A stretch of 21,430 bases of DNA from positions 1-21,430 of the forward strand of contig CALJUI010000131.1 of the NCBI GenBank assembly GCA_937975735.1. Reading direction: 5' to 3'. Position 1 is the first letter of the stretch, and each line of letters begins with the position of its first letter. The notes beneath the pieces are model-generated. The model had not been told where the DNA came from, ran no database searches, and saw nothing but the letters and a program-made list of their open reading frames with translations. Shown piece after piece: positions 7,112 to 12,751 of the stretch. The position numbers and the translations under genes are program-made. This DNA is from an uncultured Rubrivivax sp. Its GTDB lineage: Bacteria; Pseudomonadota; Gammaproteobacteria; Burkholderiales; Burkholderiaceae_C.

Positions 7112-8118
7112 GACAGGCTCCGAACGAAGGCCAGGCGCTGCGAGGGCACGAAGCCCGTGCCGTGCAGGAAGCCGGTCAGCGCCAGATCGGTCGCCGCCAG
7201 CACCGTCTCGACACGATCGACCTGCAGGGCCGACAGGTTGCCGAACAGCTGCGAGATCAGCGCGTGGCCCACGCCCCGGTGTTCGTAGGCCGGATCGACG
7301 CCCAGCGTGTCGATCACCGCGACCGGCTCGGTGCGGCCGAAGTCGCCGAGGTCGGCGCGCGCCATCAGGTAGCCGACGATGGCGCCATCCAGCCGCGCGG
7401 TGAGCGAGACCCGGATCGCCGAATCGGCCATCGCCTCGTCGAGCTTGCCGGCGATGTAGTCCTGGCGGTCGCGGCCGGTGATCGACCGGTCGATGCGCAC
7501 GATGGGCGGCAGGTCCTCGGGTCGCATGCCGCGCACGTCGGGCCGGCGGCGGGCGACCTGTTCATGGTCGTTGCCCGTCTCGGCGCCGTAGTCGTTGGCG
7601 TCGACCGGGCCTTCGCCGGGCGCCAGGTCGAGCGGCTCGTCGCGCTCCGCCTGGAAACCGTCGGCGACCGCGCATTCGACGATCCGGTTCGGTGCCAGCA
7701 TGAAGCCCATCGCATCCAGCCACTGCAGCATCCGGTGGTCGGTCCAGGCGGCCGCGGTTCGAAACTCGGCCACGCCGTGGCGCGTCGCGTACTCGCTCAG
7801 GGCCTGCATCAGCTGCGTGCCGACGCCCTGGCCGCGCAGCTCTTCGCGCACCCCGATGACTTCCAGCCGCAGGCCCGGCAAGGGCCGGCCGAACTCGCCC
7901 GTGGTCCGACGGGCCAGCACGTAGCCGGCCAGGCCATGCGCGTCGACGGCGGCGAGTTGCACGTGCTGCTGCGGCTGCGCGATGGCCGCCGCCAGGCGCC
8001 GTTCGAAGTAGCCGCGACGCACGCGACCCTGGATGGCCGAGTCGATCGCGACCACCGGGTCGAGATCCTCGCGCGTCAGCGCACGAACCGTCAGGTCGGG
8101 GGTCGGGGGAGTTTGCAT
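7108..8118 (-). CDS. Tandem-domain GNAT N-acetyltransferase
   Basis: A 336-residue protein made of two GNAT domains. Domain 1 (about 8-150) carries the acetyl-CoA pyrophosphate loop 'RGQGVG' (95-100). Domain 2 (about 195-336) carries 'HRGVGHAL' (280-287). The two N-terminal segments, 'RALTREDLDPVVAID' and 'RGMRPEDLPPIVRID', are plainly similar, which points to an internal duplication. A Gly/Asp-rich linker of about 40 residues joins them. The ATG at 8118 is preferred because the domain starts just after it. An in-frame ATG at 8157 would add 13 residues and overlap the hemerythrin stop by 14 nt. Neither has a convincing ribosome site. It lies between hemerythrin and DUF59 genes, coupled to the latter. 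The acetyl acceptor is unknown. Confidence 0.8.
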   Translation of the reverse strand: MQTPPTPDLTVRALTREDLDPVVAIDSAIQGRVRRGYFERRLAAAIAQPQQHVQLAAVDAHGLAGYVLARRTTGEFGRPLPGLRLEVIGVREELRGQGVGTQLMQALSEYATRHGVAEFRTAAAWTDHRMLQWLDAMGFMLAPNRIVECAVADGFQAERDEPLDLAPGEGPVDANDYGAETGNDHEQVARRRPDVRGMRPEDLPPIVRIDRSITGRDRQDYIAGKLDEAMADSAIRVSLTARLDGAIVGYLMARADLGDFGRTEPVAVIDTLGVDPAYEHRGVGHALISQLFGNLSALQVDRVETVLAATDLALTGFLHGTGFVPSQRLAFVRSLS

Positions 8119-8143
8119 TGCGACGCCGCTCGTGGATGGGGAC

Positions 8144-8629
8144 TCAGGAGGCCGCATAGCTGAAGGCCAGCGTGCGATCGGTGTCGTCGTCGAGCAGGTC
8201 GTCGAGCAGCGGCAGCAGCGCCATGGTCTCCTTCTGGATGTGCGAGACCTGACGCTCGACGATCTCCAACGTACCGCGCTGCAGGCGTTCGAAGTCCGCG
8301 TCGGCCAGCCGACCGGCGGCAGCGGCCTGGGCGAGCGGCAGGACCTCGGCCGCGACTTCGCGGATCGTGTCGTGCTCTTCCTTCAGCAGCTGCACGATGT
8401 CGTCCTCGCCGGCCTCGCTCATGCGCGGGAACAGCTCGGCCTCCTCGAAGTCGAAGTGGCGGCCGATGTCCTGCTCGATCAGGCGGACGAAGGCCGCGGC
8501 GAGTCGGGCGAACTCGGGCGTGCCGTTGAGCTTGGTGTGCGAGGCACCGGCGAGGGCCTGCTCGACCCGCCCGAGCAGTTCCAGGCTGCTGCGGTGTTCG
8601 GTGTCCAGGACGTGGCTGACGTGCTGCAT
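8144..8629 (-). CDS. Hemerythrin HHE-domain protein
   Basis: A 161-residue four-helix protein with a full diiron ligand set: His12 in 'TEHRS', His58 and Glu62 in 'RHFDFEEAELFP', His86 in 'EEHDTI', and His130 and Glu134 in 'SHIQKETMALLP'. This is the bacterial hemerythrin (HHE) arrangement, whose members bind O2 or NO or act in iron and Fe-S repair. It is the first gene after the window's only A+T-rich gap, which holds an FNR/DNR-like box, so it probably heads a transcription unit with the acetyltransferase, DUF59 and NnrS-like genes. No strong Shine-Dalgarno precedes the ATG at 8629. Its job may be nitric-oxide sensing, scavenging or repair during denitrification. This is inferred from family and neighbours. 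Confidence 0.87.
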   Translation of the reverse strand: MQHVSHVLDTEHRSSLELLGRVEQALAGASHTKLNGTPEFARLAAAFVRLIEQDIGRHFDFEEAELFPRMSEAGEDDIVQLLKEEHDTIREVAAEVLPLAQAAAAGRLADADFERLQRGTLEIVERQVSHIQKETMALLPLLDDLLDDDTDRTLAFSYAAS

Positions 8630-8632
8630 CGG

Positions 8633-8671
8633 GGTATTCGATCATATTTGGTATTCGGGTACCAGAATACC
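8633..8671. repeat. Three GGTATTC heptamers forming an imperfect 22-bp palindrome plus a flanking copy
   Basis: GGTATTC occurs on the plus strand at 8634-8640 (with the preceding G at 8633) and 8650-8656, and inverted (GAATACC) at 8665-8671. The last two flank a GGTACC palindrome at 8658-8663, giving a 22-bp dyad centred at 8660.5 with one mismatched pair. The first two copies repeat at about 17-nt spacing. The array covers the proposed -10 element and leader of the hemerythrin gene, as an operator would. Confidence 0.5.
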
Positions 8672-8704
8672 GACTTGACCCCTTCCCCCTTTGATGCACC
8701 TCAA
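8664..8704 (-). promoter_or_regulatory. FNR/DNR-type box and promoter for the hemerythrin unit
   Basis: On the minus strand 8704-8691 reads TTGAG-N4-ATCAA, 9 of 10 matches to the FNR/DNR/ANR consensus TTGAT-N4-ATCAA. About 30 nt downstream of its centre, TATTCT (8669-8664) sits where a -10 is expected if the box is centred near -41.5, the class II activator position. The start of transcription would fall near 8656, giving a leader of about 27 nt. The box overlaps the stop codon of the preceding gene. It is the only such match outside coding sequence that I found. Confidence 0.5.
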
Positions 8705-10005
8705 AGCGAGGGGTCGGTGCCGGGGCCCTCGGGCGCCGTGCCGCCGCGCATCCGCCGCCGCAGCTCGCGCCAGAACAGGCCGAAGGCGACCGCGCCCGCG
8801 GTACCCACACAAGCCGCGGCCAGCGCCAGTCCGCGACTGTCGACGAGCATCGCCAGCGCCAGGCCGGCCAGTGCCGCGACATGGCAGCGGAAGTGCCAGG
8901 CCAGCGGCCTCGGGCTGCTCAGCGCCGACGCGGTGGGCGCCCGGCGCTGGCCGCGTGCCAGGTGCATCGACGCCAGGAAGGGCAGGATGCGCTGCAGCAT
9001 GCCGAACAGGAAGCTGAGCAACCAGCCCCCGAGCACGAAGAGGGCGAACAGCGCGGGCAGGCCGTCGACCGGCGCCGCCAGCACGATCGCCAGCGCCAGC
9101 GCCAGGCTGGCCACGAGCATCGCCCAGGCCAGCCGGATCATCGTGAACGACAGCCCCAGCGAACGGCGCATGCCGCTGCGCAGCGCGCCATGCATCAGGC
9201 GAAGGTGCAGCGCGACCGCGATCGCCCCGATGGCCAGTGCCGCCAGCCGCAGCGGCTGCGCCGCCCCCACGCCGGCCGCGGCCGCCAGTGCGATGGCCGC
9301 CATCGCCAGCACCGCCGACACCAGCGATGGCCGTGGCGCCGGCGCCGGGGCCAGCGCGAACATCGGCACCAGGATGTACGACAGGCCGAACGACAGCAGG
9401 CCCATGAACCCGAAGACCGCGAACACCAGGTGCAGCGCCAGCGCCGCCGACCGGTCGAGCAGCGCGTGGCCGAGCCAGCCGGCGGCCAGCGTGGCGGCGG
9501 TCAGGCCGACGCCGACCAGACAGGCCAGCGCCGCCCAGCCGTGGGCCACCACCACCGGCATGCCCCGGGCGCCACGCAGGTTGTCGGCGAGCACCACGGC
9601 GAAGATCGCCAGCGCCAACAGCACCGCGCCGGCGCCGACGGCGAGCAACCGCGGCCAGGCCAGACCCATGCCCAACGCAACAGCCACGACGCCCGGCGTG
9701 TACAGCCACCACACCAGCACCGGCGCACGCAGCCAGCGCACCGGCTGGCGCGTGGCGACCGGCAGCAACTGCAGACTGGCGCCGATGGCGCTCATCACGA
9801 GCACGCCCAGCGTGACCAGGTGCAGCGCGGCCAGCGGCCAGCCGAGGCCCCCGCCGAAGCGGGGCAGCTCGCGCCAGCCCGCGGCCAACGCTCCCCAGGC
9901 CAGCAGGTGAAAGGCGACGGCGGCGCCGAAGTAGCGGAACGGAATCGACGCCGGCAGCAGCCGGCTGCGGGCGCCGGCCAGGAACAGGCCCGCGCCGGCG
10001 CTCAC
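8701..10005 (-). CDS. Polytopic membrane protein, NnrS / heme-copper subunit I-like
   Basis: A membrane protein of 434 residues with about twelve hydrophobic segments. The start is a GTG at 10005 whose GTGA overlaps the DUF2249 stop. The frame is open further upstream but only as shadow of the ligase gene. Candidate heme or metal histidines begin helices in 'ALHLVTLGVLVMSAIGASLQ', 'ALHLVFAVFGFMGLLSFG' and 'ALHLRLMHG', the last followed by 'LSFTMIRLAW', and there is a late 'FGMLQRILPFLASMH'. This architecture recalls NnrS-type proteins and subunit I of heme-copper oxidases, though the match is to style, not to a remembered family member. It is different in sequence from the 370-residue protein encoded at 5672-6784. 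Pairing with DUF2249 and hemerythrin genes is typical of denitrifier gene sets. Function is not established. Confidence 0.6.
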   Translation of the reverse strand: MSAGAGLFLAGARSRLLPASIPFRYFGAAVAFHLLAWGALAAGWRELPRFGGGLGWPLAALHLVTLGVLVMSAIGASLQLLPVATRQPVRWLRAPVLVWWLYTPGVVAVALGMGLAWPRLLAVGAGAVLLALAIFAVVLADNLRGARGMPVVVAHGWAALACLVGVGLTAATLAAGWLGHALLDRSAALALHLVFAVFGFMGLLSFGLSYILVPMFALAPAPAPRPSLVSAVLAMAAIALAAAAGVGAAQPLRLAALAIGAIAVALHLRLMHGALRSGMRRSLGLSFTMIRLAWAMLVASLALALAIVLAAPVDGLPALFALFVLGGWLLSFLFGMLQRILPFLASMHLARGQRRAPTASALSSPRPLAWHFRCHVAALAGLALAMLVDSRGLALAAACVGTAGAVAFGLFWRELRRRMRGGTAPEGPGTDPSL

Positions 10006-10271
10006 GTCTGCGGCGCTAGTCGCAGCCGGACCTCGCCGGGCTCGGCGTCGATGCGCTCGGCGGCCCAGCCGATCTCGGCCAGCTCGGCATACAGCAATTG
10101 CGGATCGCGGTCGTGGTGCACGATCACCGGCGTCGCCGCGCCGACCGCGCGCACCAGGCGCAGGATGCCCACCAGCGGCATCGGCGGCGGCAGGCCGCGC
10201 ACGTCGATGTGCGCGCCGTCGGCGTCGCGCCAGTGGCGGCCGATGGGGGGCTCGTCCGCTGCGCCGGTCAT
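10002..10271 (-). CDS. DUF2249-domain small protein (TusA-like fold)
   Basis: An 89-residue soluble protein with the DUF2249 hallmark 'IDVRGLPPPMPLVGIL' near residues 22-37, then 'VIVHHDRDPQLLYAELAEIGW' and a closing strand 'EVRLRL'. DUF2249 proteins have a TusA/SirA-like fold. They are common next to hemerythrin, NnrS and nitric-oxide reductase genes, and their biochemical role is not settled. The ATG at 10271 overlaps the aryl-CoA ligase stop (ATGA) and its own stop overlaps the next gene's GTG. It therefore couples the aromatic block to the membrane-protein block. The usual TusA cysteine is absent from the whole protein, so direct sulfur transfer by a Cys is unlikely. Confidence 0.82.
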   Translation of the reverse strand: MTGAADEPPIGRHWRDADGAHIDVRGLPPPMPLVGILRLVRAVGAATPVIVHHDRDPQLLYAELAEIGWAAERIDAEPGEVRLRLAPQT

Positions 10272-11761
10272 CGGTGCGTCCGATCCAGCGGCGCGGCGCG
10301 CCGGGCGTCGGCTTGCGTCTGCAACGCGACGAGCTTGCGGCGCAGGAGCTTGCCGGTGGCGGTGCGCGGCAGTGCTGCGAGGACATTGACCCGGGACGGC
10401 CGCTGGTGGGCGGGCCAGCCGGCGACCTGCCGGCGCACCGTGTCGTCGACGTCGGCAGCCTCGGCGTGGGCCGGCACGCAGAACAGCACGATGGTGTCGA
10501 GGCCGTCGGCGTCGGGCACCAGCACGCAGGCCGCTTCCCTGACGCCCGGGCAGCAGGCCAGGCGCTCGTCGAGTTCGGCCAGGTCGACCCAGCGCCCGTG
10601 CACCTTGACCAGCGCGTCCTCGCGGCCCGCATGGTGCCAGCGCCCGGTCGCCGCGCCGGTGAACAGGTCGGCCGGGGCGTAGCCGCCGTCGCGGAAGGCC
10701 TGGGCCTGAGCGTCGGCTCGCTGCCAGTAGCCCAGCGCGAGCGTCGGCGTGCGGATGTGGATCGCCGTCGGCATCGCGTCGTCGTGCGCCGCCGCGGCGT
10801 CGACCGGCGTGATGCGAACGTCGGGCGAAGGACGCAGGTCGCCGTCGCCGACGTCGTCGATCAGCGCCAGCGTCAGCGTCTCCGAGGCGCCATAGCCGTT
10901 GGCGATGGTCAGGCCGGTCTGGGCCCGCCAGGCCTCGCGCAGGCCCGCCGGCAGGCCCTCCCCGGCCGACACGCACAGGCGCACGCCCAGCGCCGCCACG
11001 CGCGGCGCCAGACCCTGCCGCAGCAGGTCGCGGTAGAAGGACGGGACGCTGAAGAACACTGTCGGTCGTTGCGCGGCCAGCGTCGCGATCACGCCCGCGG
11101 GCGTCGGCCAGGCGGGGTCGAGGATCACGGTGGCGCCGATCTTCAGACCGGCGAGCAGGCTGTTGGCGAGCGGGTAGCAGAAGAACAGCCGCGAACTGGC
11201 GAACAGGCGGTCGTCGGCGTGCAGGCCCAGCCGCTCGACGCTGGCGGATTCGACGGCCAGCACGGCGCGTTGGCCGTGCACGATGGCCTTGGAGCGCCCG
11301 CTGGTGCCCGACGACATGGTCCAGAACGCGGGCTGGTCCGGGTCGAGCAAGCGCGGCGCCATCGGCGTGGCCGCGGCGACTTCGGGGCGCCAGCGGGTCA
11401 GCTCGATCGCACGGTCGCGGTGCGCCGCCGGCACGTCGTCCGCCGAGTTCGCCAGGATGTGGCGGAAGCCGGCCTCGGCGAGCATCGGCCGCCAGTCCTC
11501 GTCCGGGATCCGCGGATTGACGCCTACAGCGACGCCGCCGGCCCAGATCGCGCCGAGGAAGGCCAGGACCCAGTCCGGGCCGTCGGGCAGCTGGATCGCC
11601 ACCCGGTCGCCGGGCTCCAGCCCGCGGTCCCGCCACACCGCGGCGGCTTTCGCCACCTGCACTGGCAACTCGCCATAGGTGAGGCATTGCGCACCACAGA
11701 CCAGCGCCGGTCGCTGCGGGTCGTGCCCGCTGGTCAGCGCCTGAGCCGCATTCAGCTTCAT
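10268..11761 (-). CDS. Aryl-CoA ligase, probably 4-hydroxybenzoate/benzoate-CoA ligase
   Basis: A 497-residue ANL-superfamily adenylate-forming enzyme. Motifs in order are the P-loop SGTSGRSKA (151-159, in 'WTMSSGTSG'), A5 GYGASE (289-294), hinge and A8 'GREDALVKVHGRWVDL' (379-394), and A10 PRTATGKLLRRKL (465-477) with the catalytic Lys471. The 'SGTSG..KAIVHG' P-loop and 'VKVHGRWVD' hinge are of the benzoate-CoA ligase type. It follows hcrB with an ATGA overlap. In R. palustris the 4-hydroxybenzoate-CoA ligase hbaA is linked to the reductase genes in the same way, so 4-hydroxybenzoate is the favoured substrate: acid + ATP + CoA gives acyl-CoA + AMP + PPi. It is about 30-40 residues shorter than typical benzoate-CoA ligases. 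Other hydroxylated or alicyclic acids remain possible. Confidence 0.8.
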   Translation of the reverse strand: MKLNAAQALTSGHDPQRPALVCGAQCLTYGELPVQVAKAAAVWRDRGLEPGDRVAIQLPDGPDWVLAFLGAIWAGGVAVGVNPRIPDEDWRPMLAEAGFRHILANSADDVPAAHRDRAIELTRWRPEVAAATPMAPRLLDPDQPAFWTMSSGTSGRSKAIVHGQRAVLAVESASVERLGLHADDRLFASSRLFFCYPLANSLLAGLKIGATVILDPAWPTPAGVIATLAAQRPTVFFSVPSFYRDLLRQGLAPRVAALGVRLCVSAGEGLPAGLREAWRAQTGLTIANGYGASETLTLALIDDVGDGDLRPSPDVRITPVDAAAAHDDAMPTAIHIRTPTLALGYWQRADAQAQAFRDGGYAPADLFTGAATGRWHHAGREDALVKVHGRWVDLAELDERLACCPGVREAACVLVPDADGLDTIVLFCVPAHAEAADVDDTVRRQVAGWPAHQRPSRVNVLAALPRTATGKLLRRKLVALQTQADARRAAPLDRTHR

Positions 11762-12750
11762 GAATCCAATCCGGACTTGCCGCGCGACAGCTCGTCGAGC
11801 AGGCGTTGCGCCAGCGACATCGCGACCAGGCGCCGGTGGTTCGACGCGGTCACCGTGCTGCGCATCGGATGGGCCTGCTTCTGCACCAACTTGCCGATGG
11901 CGGCAAACATCGACTCGTCGACCGGCCGCCCGATCCAGGCCTCGGCGCCCTCGAGCAGGAAGGGCCTCGGGTTGGTGCCGGTGATCGCGATGCGCAGATG
12001 CGTCAGGCAGCCCTGCTCGACCGCCAGCGCACAGGCCACGCCGGCGAGCGGGAAATCCATCGCCCCGCGCACCCTGGCCTTGCGGTAGGCACTGACGAGA
12101 CCCGCGGCCGGCGCCGGCACGCGCACGCGCACGAGCAACTCGTCGCTCGCCTTGGTCAGCGCGTCGGCGCCGTCGTCACGGTAGAGCTCGGCCAGCGCCT
12201 GCGTGCGCCGACCGCGCACCGAAACGAGCTCGATCTGCGCCTGCAGCGCGATCAGCGCCGGCGCCATGTCGCCGCTGAAGGCGGCGTGGCAGCGCTCGCC
12301 CTGGGGCGCGACGTGGCAGGTGTCCCCGCCGCGCTTGAGGCAGTGGCCATTCGCCGCACGCCACCAGGCGCTCTGGTTGTAGAACACGCAGCGCGTGTCC
12401 AGGCACAGGTTGCCGCCCACGGTGGCCACCGTGCGATGGCCCGGCCCGGCCACCGCGGTGGCCGCCTCGGCGATGGCCGGGAACCGCGCGGCCAACCCGC
12501 CATCGGCGGCCAGCCGGGCCAGCGTCACGCCGGCACCAAGCACCAGCGCACCGCCCTCCTCCTTGAATTCGGTGAACCCCGGCAGCGCCGACACGTCGAC
12601 CAGGCGGGCCGGCTTTTCGAGCCCACGGCGCAGATTGGGCAACAGGTCGGTGCCGCCGGCGAGCACACGCGCGCCGGGCACGGCGATCAGCGCAACCGCC
12701 TCGGCCAGCGTCGTCGGCCGCAGCAGTTCCAAGTCCGGCAGCGCGGCCAT
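11758..12750 (-). CDS. hcrB: 4-hydroxybenzoyl-CoA reductase, beta (FAD and extra 4Fe-4S) subunit
   Basis: A 330-residue FAD-binding subunit of the xanthine oxidase family. FAD-contact motifs are 'VLAGGTDLLPNLR' (29-41) and 'TVGGNLCLDT' (110-119). Most diagnostic is the insertion after this motif with Cys121, Cys137, Cys145 and Cys154, spaced as in the extra [4Fe-4S]-cluster loop that distinguishes HcrB from other family members. This cluster lets electrons run from a low-potential donor toward the Mo site, the reverse of normal xanthine dehydrogenase flow. It lies 1 nt after hcrA and overlaps the ligase start (ATGA). It acts in the cytoplasm in an (alpha-beta-gamma)2 complex with HcrA and HcrC. 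Confidence 0.9.
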   Translation of the reverse strand: MAALPDLELLRPTTLAEAVALIAVPGARVLAGGTDLLPNLRRGLEKPARLVDVSALPGFTEFKEEGGALVLGAGVTLARLAADGGLAARFPAIAEAATAVAGPGHRTVATVGGNLCLDTRCVFYNQSAWWRAANGHCLKRGGDTCHVAPQGERCHAAFSGDMAPALIALQAQIELVSVRGRRTQALAELYRDDGADALTKASDELLVRVRVPAPAAGLVSAYRKARVRGAMDFPLAGVACALAVEQGCLTHLRIAITGTNPRPFLLEGAEAWIGRPVDESMFAAIGKLVQKQAHPMRSTVTASNHRRLVAMSLAQRLLDELSRGKSGLDS

Positions 12751-12751
12751 C

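Noticed and set aside
3418..7288. Two long plus-strand open frames (3418-5646 and 5453-7288)
   Set aside because: Both are opposite clear livH, binding-protein, NnrS-like and DUF59 genes. Composition is repetitive and charged, with no domain signal or ribosome site.
8641..8646. TATGAT as the -10 of the hemerythrin promoter
   Set aside because: It is a better hexamer than TATTCT, but transcription would begin only about 5 nt before the ATG and no -35 is correctly spaced. Leaderless translation cannot be fully excluded.
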